This document shows, piece by piece, positions 33,546 to 45,100 of a DNA stretch of 64,000 bases; within the stretch, counting starts at the first letter, position 1; each line of letters opens with the position of its first letter. Made by a program: the position numbers and the translations under genes. The notes under the pieces were generated by a model. That model was not told where the DNA came from, searched no databases, and was given only the letters and a program-made list of their open reading frames with translations. The DNA comes from Balaenoptera acutorostrata (lineage: Eukaryota > Chordata > Mammalia > Artiodactyla > Balaenopteridae): the NCBI RefSeq assembly GCF_949987535.1, contig NC_080075.1, positions 40,643,036-40,707,035 on the forward strand, read 5' to 3'.

Positions 33546-34254
33546 AATATTAAGTCAAATATACTTCAATAAAAAATAAATAAAATCTAAATAAAATAAA
33601 AATTATAGCCATCGCAGTAGGCAAAAAAATTAAATGTTTCCTTGACTTAGCTATTCAACTGCTTTAAGATAAACAAATGTTGCTTCAAGTTCTTTCAAAT
33701 GTCCCATACCTTGGCAACAATGAAAGGCATTAACATTCACAGTCCTCCATCACATGGGACAATATTTCATACTTGACAAGTTCACAGCATGAATTTCCAG
33801 TAACTGAAACAAAGGAAAGACTTTCTTTGGATTCAAATAAACTGATGATGGACCCTATTTTCCCTTTTCTTACAGGTGTCCCATCTGTGCCAAATAAGCT
33901 TATCTTTATTTGAGGAACGTGTAGAACTAAGATGAAGTAATAGAGATGGGAATAAAATGGGACAAGAGAGTGTCCTACAAAGTAACAGCTTTCATACTTG
34001 CTTATGACTGGTGGTGATCTCTACAGGCAGTTACAAAGGAGGATTTCTAAAACATTTTATCTGCAATCTGCCCAAAACATTTGTATAAGTGGTCAAACTT
34101 CCAAGATGACTACCTTAAAAGATAATACTCCTTTTGGATAAGATTGTTTTTTTAAATAACAACATCAGCATCTTTGCCTGATAAGTCCAATTCTTTATAC
34201 CCTTTAAAATAGCTGATGAAAAAAATATCAGAGCCTTAGTATTGATTACAATTC
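33546..34254. other. Single-copy DNA
   Basis: No repeat or open frame of note is recognised. A short AT-rich ATAAAATAAA run lies near 33569-33600. Confidence 0.4.
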
Positions 34255-35345
34255 AGTTTTTAAACTTTTTGTTTTGAAATAATTATAGATTCACAGGAAG
34301 TTCAACGGTGGTATAAAGAGTCCCACGTACCCTTCATGGTATCATCTTACAGCTATAGTATATAATCAAAACTTGGAAATTGGCATTGGTACATTACTGT
34401 TAACATACCCATCCCAGTTGGTATGTTACTCAGTTGTAACCTTTTTTAACCAGCATTTATTTGTGTGTGTGTGTATAATTTTATACAGTTTAATCTCATG
34501 TATAGATTCATGTAACCACCACTACAATCAGGATTCAGCTGTCACATTATTGCAAAAGAATTCCCTCCTGCTACCACTGCGAATTAGCACTCACCACCTC
34601 ATCCCCTCCTTGTCATCTGGCTACCATGAACCTCTTCTCAATCTCTGTAGTTTTGTTTTCTCAAAAATGTGATATAAATGGAATCTTACTGCATTTAACA
34701 TTTAAGATTGTTTTTTTTCACTAAGCATAATGTCCTTGAGGTGCATCCAGGGTGTTTCATTTATCAGTAGTTCATTCCTTTTTATTGCTGAGTAGTATTC
34801 CATTGTGTGGATGTAGAGTTTGTTCAACCATTCACCTACTGAAGGGCATCTGGGCTGTTTCCAGTATTTTGCTAGTAGGAATAAAGCTGCAATGAGTATC
34901 ACTCTATGGGTTTTGCATAAACATATATTTTAATTTTTCTGTGATAAATGTCCAAGAGTTTATTGCTGAGTTGCATGTTTAGCTTTGCAAGAAAATACCA
35001 AACTGTTTTCCAGAGTGGCTGTACCATTTTACATTCCCACCTGCAATGCATGACAGATCCAGTTTCTCTGCATCCTCACAAACACTTGTGTAGTAATATC
35101 TCATTGTGGTTTTAACTTGCATTTCCCTAATGACTAATGATGCTGAACATCTTTTCATATCATTATTTTCCATCTATACATTATCTTCTGTGAAATCTCT
35201 TCATGTCTTTTGCCCATTTTATAATTGGATTGTTTCTTTTTCACTGTTGAGTTTTGAGGATTTTTTTTTAAAACTACGTATTCCAAATGTAAGGTTTTGT
35301 CAGATAGGTGCTTTGCAAATATTTTCTCCTACCAATTCATTTTCA
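34255..35345 (-). mobile_element. Ancient antisense L1 (ORF2 end and 3' UTR)
   Basis: On the plus strand 'ttattgctgagtagtattcc' and 'gtggctgtaccattttacat' are the reverse complement of L1 ORF2 C-terminal coding DNA; the minus-strand frame 34702-34902 reads 'LYIHTMEYYSAIKRNELL'. The leading 34255-34680 part is old L1M 3' UTR. Strongly decayed. Confidence 0.8.
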
Positions 35346-36605
35346 TAAGACAAAAATCAGAACAGGGTCTTAGGTGAGAGGACATTTGATTTTGTAGATA
35401 CAGGATTACATTCAAGGCTATTTGACTTTGATTTCAGCCATTACTTAACTTTGAGGCTTCTTGATACAGTGATGTCCCAGTATGCTAAACAAGATCAAAA
35501 GATGACAAGTCACCTCCACTGGTCAGGATTAGTTCATATGTTTAAAAGGCAGGTGTATTCTGCATAACATCATATTGCAAGGGAAAGCTCTTACTGTTGA
35601 TGAAATGTGTAGTTCAAGAAAGCAAAAAAAATCTATTTTCAAGGCAGCAGAATGATAGGCAACCTGATCTTTAAGTCTTATTCTAGGTAATATTCTAAAA
35701 ATATGTGCTATAAAGTATATAAAATAATCTGATTTCAGATCCTATGTTTTTTTCTAGTGTACCTTGCTTACTCTAGAAATGGTGACTATACAACTCTAAA
35801 TTTGAGGGGACAGTTCAAATTTCAAATATTCCAAACCATTGCCTCCATAAACCATTAAAATTACTTCCAAGTATTAGACCATCAAAATTATACCTAGTAG
35901 ACTTCTCTTTACATCTGACAAAGATCCCTGTTTAGAATATTCCAAGTATGGCTACCTTGTCATATACCCTTCCCTGCTCACACCCCTTATGCTCTAATGG
36001 TCATACTCTACACGACATGATCCTGCCCCCTTGCTATAGCTAATCAGACAAAGGAGGTACACAAAGCACCCATCCATAGGCTGTTCAGTGACCCCTGCTT
36101 TGGATTTACTGGTTCAAAAGAAGATGAGCTGGGTCAGTTATACTCCTTTTTCAGGAACTTGGAATTAAAAAGCTGAAGTGAGGGTAAACAACCATAAGAG
36201 CTGGACTGAAAGGTCACGACATGACCACTATGGGCCATGTGCAAGCTGGAAGCCAGCCTCTGGAGGTTGGCGTCAGCTGATGCACAGAGAGAAGCAGAGA
36301 TGCCGTGAGTTTGTTGATGATGTTCCTGAGAGGCAGGCAGAAGGAGTAACTACTTGGGGGACCTGATGGCTTTCTGACTCTAGCTCAGGTTCCCATTCAC
36401 ACATAGCTTTAGAAGATACTCTGCTTTTGAAATACCTTGAGTGGGTTCTTAGCAGCCGAAAGATTTCTAATTATGACATGTACCTAGTGGTCTTATTTTT
36501 TTATTTGGAAGTTATAGTTGATAGCTATAGAAAAATTTGCATGACCTAATGAGAGCAGCATTCTCTCAAAAAGTTTTCAGTTGATGTAAAATCTCCCCAG
36601 AAAGA
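35346..36605. other. Single-copy DNA
   Basis: No recognised gene or repeat. The 62-codon frame at 36178-36366 has no motif. Nothing stands out in composition. Confidence 0.4.
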
Positions 36606-36860
36606 GACAGAACTACCACATACAACTGGTAGGAGTACACAGTTCAGCCTTTCTGAGGGGCAATTGGGCAAAATGGATCTCAAAAGTATGTGCTATAGAT
36701 ACTCTTTTTAGAAAGAAATATATGCATAAATAACCCTGGAAGCATATATTAAAATAGTAATGATGGTTACCTCTAGATGATAAGATTGTGGATGATTTAA
36801 ATGTTCTCCTTTTTTATTTCTTACAATTCTTCTCAAAAGCAGATGTTTAAAATATGAAAA
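36606..36860 (+). mobile_element. Ancient L1M 3' fragment
   Basis: 'ggggcaattgggcaaaatgg' and 'aatgatggttacctctagat' followed by 'ttctcctttttt' follow the order of the old L1M 3' region with an internal deletion. Low sequence identity; called by pattern. Confidence 0.5.
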
Positions 36861-36864
36861 TCAG

Positions 36865-37035
36865 CTACCAGTTCTTACATGTGCTAGGTGCATTACAGAC
36901 ATTACCTAATTTAATTTTAAAAATGACCCTATAAGGTAGGTGCTGTTATTCTTACTTTATGAATGAGGAAGTTGAACCCTAAAGATGTTTAAAAAAATGT
37001 CTTATGTCATGACCAGCGAGTGGTACTAAAATGTA
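36865..37035 (+). repeat. MIR SINE
   Basis: 'catgtgctaggtgcattaca', 'acctaatttaattttaaaaa', 'ccctataaggtaggtgctgt' and 'gaatgaggaagttgaaccct' follow the MIR core and 3' part in order. Confidence 0.75.
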
Positions 37036-37125
37036 AAATCCATGAGATTGGGGATGTTGTCTGTTTCATTCACTGTGGGATCTGTGGCACCTAGAACTCA
37101 CTAAATATTTTTAAATGAATGATAG
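37036..37125 (+). repeat. L2 LINE 3' end
   Basis: 'gagattggggatgttgtctg' through 'cacctagaactcactaaata' and '...aaatgaatgata' matches the L2 3' terminus. Confidence 0.6.
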
Positions 37126-37258
37126 GCAGAAGCAGGCTTTGTGCCCAAGTATGCCTCACTCCAAAACCTCTGCTCCAAATTCTTTCTCTAAACCAACACT
37201 CCAAACAAGCCCTTCTGCAATTTATGACCTTAATTCACCTTTTAATTTACTTTGTTTA

Positions 37259-38181
37259 AAATAGGAAGAAATCTCAACAACCAAAAACCAAAATACCCAA
37301 TTTTTTAAATGAGCAAAAGTTGTGAATAGACATTTTTCCAAAGAAGACATATAGATAGCCAACAGGCATATGACAAGATATTCAACATCACTAATTATTA
37401 GGGAAATACAGATCAAAAGCACAATGAGATGCCACCTCACACCTGTTAGAATGGCAGTTATCAAAAAGACAAGAAATAACAGTGTTGGTAAGGATGTGGA
37501 GAAAAGGGAACGCTTATGCACTGTTGGTGGGAATGTAAATTAGTGCAGCTACTATGGAAAACAGTATGGAGATCCCTCAAAAAATTAAGAATAGAACTAC
37601 CATATGATTGAGCTATTCCAATTCTGGGTATTTTTCCAAAGAACACAAAAATACTAATTTGAAAAAATATGTGCACCCCTACGTTCATTGCAGCATTATT
37701 TATAATAGCCAAGATATGGAAGCAACTTAAGTGCCCACTGATGGATGAATGGATAAAGAAGATATGGTATATAGATGGACAATGGAATACTACTCAGTCA
37801 TAAAAAAGAATGAGATCTTGCCATTTGCAACAACATGGGTATCCAACCTTGAGGATATTATGTTAAGTGAAATAAGTCAGAGAAATAAAAATACTGTATG
37901 ATTTCACTTTTATGTGGAATCTAAAACAAAACAAAACAAAACAAAACAAACTCATAGATGCAGAAAACAGATTGGTGGTTATTGGAGGGGAAGGGGGTTG
38001 GGGGGTGGATGACATGGGTGAAGGGGATCAACTGTCTGGTGAAGGATGGTAACTAGACCTTTGGTGGTGGTCACAGTGTACACAGATGTCAAATTATAAT
38101 GTTGTATACCTAAAACATATAATGTTATATACCAATTTTACTTCAATTTTTTAAAAAAAATTAAAATGAAATAGGAAGAAA
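37259..38181 (+). mobile_element. 5'-truncated L1, 13 bp TSD
   Basis: End of ORF2 and 3' UTR, with (CAAAA)n inside (37926-37950) and the tail near 38150. Perfect flanking 'aaataggaagaaa' at 37259-37271 and 38169-38181. Sister to 30350-31203 by subfamily, but with different flanks, so an independent insertion. Confidence 0.92.
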
Positions 38182-38975
38182 AGACCAAAAAATATTTACA
38201 GAACATGATGATGCTCTAGGAAATATAAAGGCACATGATGGGTAACTGAATTGCCCTAGTCAATAAATTAACAAGTTATAGATAAACTCAGCAAAGCTTT
38301 ATATTATATAACCTTTACATTTTATTTAATATGGTGTTTGTAATCATTGCTAAGAAAATTTGGATATGTGACCCTTAGTTTTGAATTCAATTCTGGATTT
38401 ATTATACCATTATTTCTATGGAAAAACTCAGCTTCTCTTACATAATTTTGACTTCCAGAAGATTTTCTAGGAGTGTAGTACAATGGAAGAATGAACATTC
38501 TTGGTATTATTATTCAAAATCATAATTTATTCCTTAGTAGCTACATAGCCTTTTAAATCAGCATGAAATACTATTTTTGGAGGAAACCTGATGTTCAAAC
38601 TATAATTTTGCAATAGTTATAGCAATGTCAACCCAGAGCATTAGAATAAAGCTTCAACTCATGACAAACATCATATTTCCAGTTCTTGATTCCATTTTAA
38701 TTATAGCACCACAATATCATAATTACTAGACCTTAGCCAAAAGACCAAAATGCATAAGTCCGTCATAGTTATTAAATTTATGAAAGGCTAAGTTTTCCAT
38801 ACGGCAATGTTTAATCCCAAATTTACTGCCGTTCCTCTTCCCCCACTCAGTGTTGCTGATTAGCTTAAGGTATGAGGAGAAATATTTAAGATGATATTAC
38901 TAGAGATGTGTTCTCTATCATCATTTTGATTTAATATTGTTTGGGGAGTTCAGGATGATGTAAGAAGAGAGACTG
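38182..38975. other. Single-copy DNA
   Basis: AT-rich; no gene or repeat recognised. Confidence 0.4.
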
Positions 38976-39800
38976 AACAAATCCAAGAGAAATACGTAAT
39001 GGAAGAAACAAAACATCGCTATTTGACGACAATTGATTATGTATCTAAAAACATGCCCAAGGAATCAGCTAAAATTTTAAACTTACTACAATAGTAAACG
39101 GCCAGATAAAATATAAAATATAGAAAAGCCATTAAGATTCTTGAATACCAACAATTACAAACTAGAAAAACCTAGTTTTAAAAAAGAGATCCAATTTATA
39201 ATAGCAATAAAATATATATAAAGAAGAGTAGACTTAATAAGAAGTGTTTGGCTATATAAACAAAATAATGAAATTTATCGGGCAATAACATCTAGGAAGA
39301 ACAAAATATTTTAAAGATGTCAATTCTTAATATGTTCTTTTTAAATTTAATGCAATCCCAATCAAAATAAAAACGGAATATTTTTTAGGATTTAAAAAGA
39401 ATGTCATATGTTCATTTAGAAAAGTAAAAGGTGAGAATAACAAAAACATTCTGAAAAAGAGAAAGGACAATGAGCAAACAAAACAGAAACATAAGTCAGT
39501 GAAACAGAAGAGAAACCTCAGAAATAGGCCCCATTATATATAAGGATTAAAAAATGACCAAGTACAATGCAAAACAATAGGAAAGATTTGAAAGTACATA
39601 TCTGTGGGAATCATTCATTAGAAATTCAAATTATTTTAGGTCAAATACTTCATACCACCCTTCAAAATATATTCCATAAGTTTTACATAACTAAATACCT
39701 GTAAACTCAAAACTGAGCAAATAAACAAGAGTGAGTGAATGTTAGATCACTAGAAAGATGATAATATTTTTGAGTTTGAAGCAAAGAAGAGATTACAAAA
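38976..39800 (+). mobile_element. Ancient L1 ORF2 fragment, strongly decayed
   Basis: 'caatttataatagcaataaa', 'aatgcaatcccaatcaaaat' and 'cttcataccacccttcaaaa' are degenerate landmarks of ORF2 between the RT and C-terminal regions. Frames are destroyed. The boundaries are uncertain. Confidence 0.6.
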
Positions 39801-39899
39801 GAAAGGATCATGGTTTCATGCTTAATTGAAAAAACCCATTTATTCAACTTAAAAATAGGAAAACTAGATATAAATTAGAGACATGCATTAATTTTTTGG

Positions 39900-39990
39900 T
39901 CTACTGGAACTTGTGTGGCCTGTTTTATCCTTTGCACCTTGCACAGTGCTGGGCACACCGTAAATGTTCACTAGTTATTTGTTGAACAAA
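39900..39990 (+). repeat. L2 LINE 3' end
   Basis: 'gcacagtgctgggcacaccg' and 'gttatttgttgaacaaa' are the L2 3' end signature. Confidence 0.55.
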
Positions 39991-41935
39991 TATTGCAATA
40001 ATTAACTAAGTAGACTTTGATTAATTGCATAAGACAAAGAAGTGACCCCAGAGTCCAATTAGGCAGCTGCAACTAAGAATGATGAGTGAAAATTAATTTC
40101 TTTGGCCCACATGCAAAAGAACCACACAGGAGGCTGTCTACTCAGCTGTGGAATGGGCAAGTGATGGCAACCATAGGCGGGCTGTGGAAGTGCTATCAGG
40201 CCAAATCATGTCACACTATAAGCATCAGCTGTGGGAGGGTGATAGCCAACAGGCCACACTGGCCAGGGTCAGTCAGCAAACGAATGGCTTGACTCAATCA
40301 AGAAATCTTGTTCAACCTGGGAGGCCCAGACATCAGGGTGCTGAATGACAGGGCTTATAAACAAGCCATCTCAGCTGCTAAACAAAGGGCATGATTGTGT
40401 TCGAGGAGGAGAGAGAGAGAGGACCAAATACTTCTTGTCAGTCTTTTTCTAGGATAATTACTCAGTGGAGTGAAGCATCTTTAACCACTTTGACTTGATG
40501 GTTGCTGTATTTTCCATCTGAGACGATCCTCTGACTAGAGGGATTTTAACATCAGTATATGACTGTTTGTGATTATAGTAAGGAATACATTCATTCAAAA
40601 TCATTTAGTAGTTGGGGAGTCTATGCAGCAAGATGTTTTGCTTTGTTTTCAGTCTACTTTGTGCTGATGGCTTACAGCATTCAGTACGATTTTGCTGAAG
40701 CAGTAAACGAATTGGGCATTATTTGGATAAGGCTAAAAAATAATCATTTTGGTTTTGTCAACATCTTGTTTTCCAATTTGGTGCTGGAAACATGGGGAAC
40801 TGGTCTAATGTTTGCTAATAATATGCATATGTGTGTTTCCATCTCTTTAGCCCTGTTTCCCCAGGGTGATGAAAATAAACACATTAAGAGAAATTGGGAG
40901 CATCTTCACTGCATGCCTGGATCCAGTGTTCTCTCTGCTATAATGATGCCCCCAGACATTATTTCCCACTTGTCACCTAGATTGGAGGACAGATCCTTCA
41001 AATGAGTAGAACTTTTTAGTTGTTGTTGCTATTATTACTTAACCAGCAGACAGGTTACCGGCTGGAATGGGCCTGAACACTTTGGCAAAATATTCATTTC
41101 CTGGCTATGCCTATAGCAACTTGGTATGTACAATGAGGAAAGGAGAGCAGATGTTTTTAAAATTCAAGGTTCATTCTTTTATTCAAGGTCGAGACTACAA
41201 AATTCTGAGCTATCGGATCCTGAAGTGCTTGCTTCCCTGTAATCCATTCTAATAGGAGAGCAGATTTTTTAAAAATTATTTGTGAAATAGCTGGTAATGA
41301 TAGGACCAGTGCTAAGCACATGTAAAGTAGATATTTCCACATAGTGGCAGGATGAAAGAGACTGATAGGTCAAATATTTTAAACTCCATGATCAAATTGG
41401 AATAATATCAAAAGTGATTGTAATCTGAAGCAGTAGAATTCAATTTTCCTTGCATTATGGATATTTCTCTTAGCAGACCCAGGTTAAATGACTGCTCTGA
41501 GGTTGATGACATACAGATTCCTATTGCCAACAATGACTTCAGCCTGATGGCAACCTTTACAAATTGCTTCCTGTAAATTCTTTGTGAGAATAACAAGCAA
41601 TTCATTTTGCTTGAGAGTGACTTTTAGCTAAGGGACTCCACCCAACAATCTGGATTTAATAAAACAAAAAACACTTTGGTATTACAAACATCTTTTTTGA
41701 GATGCAAGTTCCCCACATAAGGTTTCGTAAAAGCAAAACATTTTCATTTTCTATTCAGCGAAAACCAGACAGATCCTTATGCACGGCCAACGATTACTTA
41801 GTTTTTCTGATGAGTTGGTGGGGAAGAGCAGAAAGGGAGATAAGGTCACTGAAGAGCCACATGTGTGTGTGTATGTATGTAAGATATTCAGGGTAATATT
41901 TACAAAAGACTTTTAAGTCACAGCCAGTGGCTTGG
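39991..41935. other. Single-copy DNA with a 148-codon open frame
   Basis: The frame at 40559-41005 (plus) is the longest one I see outside recognised repeats and the CpG-rich region. Its protein has a moderately hydrophobic stretch (about residues 26-42) but no domain I recognise. I do not call it a gene. The remainder shows a short GA run near 40407-40424 and otherwise plain sequence. Confidence 0.4.
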
Positions 41936-42115
41936 TAATTCAATCATTTATCCATTCAATTATTTGGCACTCAGTATTTACTAAGTACAAGGTACTGTTG
42001 TAGGCTCTGGGGATACCATAGTTGAACAAAACAGACAGTACTTTTGCTCTCACGGACCTTACATTCGAGTGAGAGAAGACAGATCATAAGCCAAACACTA
42101 CACAAAGAAAAATCT
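41936..42115 (+). repeat. Ancient MIR/L2-type repeat
   Basis: 'tccattcaattatttggcac', 'gtaggctctggggatacc' and 'cggaccttacattcgagtga' reproduce a common ancient mammalian repeat consensus (L2/MIR class; family not certain). Confidence 0.5.
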
Positions 42116-42560
42116 TCTTAAAGAGGACTCTGGATTTAATGGGCAAGGTAGAGGAATTATCTGCTTTCAGAGATTAGGTACTGGGAACATTTATGTCTCT
42201 GTGATTGGTAGTAGATAAAATCACACTAGTAAATATTTAAGCTTGGCATTGCTCAGATATATATAATTTATGACCTAGTTCCTGAACTCATAGAGCTTAC
42301 AATTCCAACGTGCAAGGTGTTCCTGCACATCATGCAGGCAGAGAGGGAAGGAAGAACCACCAGATATTTTGCATCCTATCTGAATCAGAGCTGAATCATT
42401 GTGTTCAAGCTTATAATAGGGGTGAAGGTGGATTAGAATCCTTGAGTCTTTAGGAATTCAAATAGGAATAGGAATTCTTTGACACTGTGTGTCCTTTCCT
42501 ATTTGGTAAAAAACAAAACAAAACAAAAACAATGAAGTCATTGGCATGACAGAGAAATTG

Positions 42561-42563
42561 TGG

Positions 42564-42602
<39 letters not shown>
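42561..42602. repeat. (GT)n microsatellite
   Basis: GT dinucleotide tract with one GC variant at its left end, then about 18 pure units. It is probably polymorphic. Confidence 0.95.
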
Positions 42603-42603
<1 letters not shown>

Positions 42604-42716
42604 GAAAGAATGTCCAATCCACTTTGCTCATTCCAATGAACTTACTAGGATTAAAGGAGGTAGAAACAGAAAATCTGACAGTATTTAAAAAATAACTGTA
42701 AAAAAAGGACCTTGGG

Positions 42717-43005
42717 GGCTTCCCTGGTGGCGCAGTGGTTGAGAGTCTGCCTGCTAATGCAGGGGACGCGGGTTCGAGCCCTGGTCTGGGAAGATCCCGC
42801 GTGCCGCGGAGCGGCTGGGCCCGTGAGCCACAATTGCTGAGCCTGCGCGTCTGGAGCCTGTGCCCCGCGACGGGAGGGGCCGCGATAGAGAAAGGCCCGC
42901 GCACCGCGATGAAGAGCGGTCCCCGCACCGCGATGAAGAGTGGCCCCCGCTTGCCGCAACTGGAGAAAGCCCTCGCACGAACCGAAGACCCAACACAGCC
43001 AAAAA

Positions 43006-43036
<31 letters not shown>

Positions 43037-43055
43037 GAAAATCCTTTAAAAAAAA
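42717..43055 (+). mobile_element. Young CpG-rich CHR-type SINE with 24 bp internal duplication
   Basis: A box within 'ggtggcgcagtggttgagag', B box 'gggttcgagccc', and the most CpG-rich body of all SINEs here. Target duplication 'aaaaaaggaccttggg' at 42701-42716 and 43056-43071. Positions 42901-42924 and 42925-42948 are a tandem 24 bp duplication (starting 'gcaccgcgatgaagag') with two differences. Long (AAAT)n tail. This is probably the most recent SINE in the window. Confidence 0.95.
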
Positions 43056-43071
43056 AAAAAAGGACCTTGGG

Positions 43072-43430
43072 CCTTATGAAGGTAAAACCATAAGACTTCT
43101 TTGGGATAACACCTCTGAAACTTCTCTGATTTCCATTCCCGCTTACTCATTTTTCAACTTTTCTCTTTTCGTTGTTCTCTGCTAGCTGCTATCATCAATC
43201 AGGGCTTATGATTGTCTTCATCATCTCCAGATGTATTGGCCTCAGAGCTCATGAAATCAAAATCACCTTATGCTTCTGCTACTCTTGTGGAGTCCCTCAG
43301 AACTATACCACTCACCTCCTCGATCTGGGAGAAGAAATAAGTTTCTTAAGAACAACCCTTCTAATATCCCCAGTCACAGTTGCTTGTTCAAAATTGAGCC
43401 TTCCAAGTCTTTTTCTCCTTACTCTTACAA
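43072..43430. other. Single-copy DNA
   Basis: No recognised gene. Overlapping frames 43172-43462 and 43270-43539 are uninformative and run into an old repeat. Confidence 0.35.
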
Positions 43431-43640
43431 GAATACTTATTCATCTAACAAACACATATTGAACACCCACCGTATGGCATTATGTGGGGCTACTTGGGCC
43501 TACAAAGATGTTGAAGATACATGGTTGCTACCTTTATAGAGCTTACGGTCAAGAAAGGGGCCAAGTGCACAGATAACTATAAAACAAGGTGGAAAAAGGG
43601 CAAGCACCACAAGAAAGAGACGAATGAAGTACCCTGTTTG
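43431..43640 (+). repeat. Ancient MIR/L2-type repeat
   Basis: 'ttcatctaacaaacacatat', 'ggcctacaaagatgttgaag' and 'gctacctttatagagcttac' follow the same ancient consensus as 41936-42115. Confidence 0.5.
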
Positions 43641-44384
43641 CTCTGAGGAAGTTTCTGGTTGGGGGCCTCAGGATGGCAGCACTGGAGCAAAAGAGGGATA
43701 GTTAGGATTGCAACAGATCAGGAACAAATGAGCAGATGCAAGTTTACCTTTTTTGTTTATACTTTTTCTCTTAGTACATTATACACTCCGTCCCATCTTT
43801 ATTTATATTCTTCAAATGAGGCTTTCCCAATAAAAAATCTTTTCTTAATCTCACAAGCCTCTCTTCCTTATTTTTCCATTATTACTTTAAATCTTTAATA
43901 AGTTTGCTTTTAATTGGGTATTTAATCAACTTTACAATGAAAGTTAAATAGAAATATCTAAGTACCAAGAGCAACAAACATGAACTTACTAAAAAACTCC
44001 TCAAATTTCCATGCTTTCATAAACCCTGAAGACTTTTTCCGTTCTGCTGCTTGCATAAAAACAAATGTGTGTAATTGTTAGGAACCAGTATTTATCATTC
44101 TGAATTATACTTTTTCTCATTTGCTATTGTTTTCTATAATCCTTTACCCATTTTTATATGTCTCTCATTTTTATCATTCCAACCAGCAATGTCATGTTTT
44201 ATTGTACCAATGTATCATATTTGCTGTCTTCTTATTTGCTGTAGGTGTGCATGTGGGCTTTTTCTAGTTTTTAGATATGCTAATAATTGCTTCTATACAT
44301 ATTTATATGCCTTCTCTTTCCTTTGAATTATCTCCTTGGTATATGTTATATTTTCCAGCGTTAAATAAATTAATATATAATGTG
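43641..44384. other. AT-rich DNA, possibly containing an unrecognised old repeat
   Basis: 44090-44340 has the T-rich texture of an antisense ancient LINE, but I cannot align it convincingly. No gene. Confidence 0.3.
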
Positions 44385-44595
44385 TGGCTAAAGGCATGAG
44401 TGCTGGCAGACTGGCTGTGTTTGAATTCTGGCTCTACCACTTATCTGTGTGAACTTGGGTAAATTTCTTGACCTCTCTGACGCACTTTCCTCAACTAAAA
44501 AACAGGCATAATGATAGTACCCACCTCATATTATTAGTATGAAAATTATATGAGATAATATACACATATTGTAAAGACTGTTAAAGGTTTAGTCT
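44385..44595 (+). repeat. MIR SINE
   Basis: Nearly full-length order: 'gtgtttgaattctggctcta', 'gtgtgaacttgggtaaattt', 'ataatgatagtacccacctc' and 'gagataatatacacata'. Confidence 0.85.
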
Positions 44596-45100
44596 CTGAT
44601 TCAAGTCATGTGTATCCAAGATGCTTTCCAGAAAAAGAGCATCAGCTTACAGGATCATCAGATGCATCCAAACTTTCACGTTCATGTATTGTTGCTCTTA
44701 TTTTACTGGTACAAGAATCCTACCTTACACTTATTTACATTTGTATTTTTGCATTGTAATAGATGGAGCCCTTGGTTTCAAGTAAAAATCCACAACCTTT
44801 TACAGGAAGGAAAGGTAGGAATATGGCTAAGTGCTTATTTTTTCCCTCTGTCTCTGGCCTCTGCTTTTCTCAATCTGGCTTCCTTCACATAGTTGGAAAC
44901 CTGGCCACCAGGAGTTCCCATGCTTCATATTTATGGTGACTGCATGTCTTTACCAACTCCACATTCCCAGGGAAGGAGTCTTATTGGCATGGGTCAGTCA
45001 ATCACTCCTAAACCAATCAACTGTGGGCAGGGAGTTGGGTACTATAACTGGGGGTCCCTATCAGAACCATTTGTCTGGAGTGGAAGGAAGAGCATTAATC
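44596..45100. other. Single-copy DNA
   Basis: No gene or repeat recognised. The frames 44608-45201 partly run into the next L1. Confidence 0.35.
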
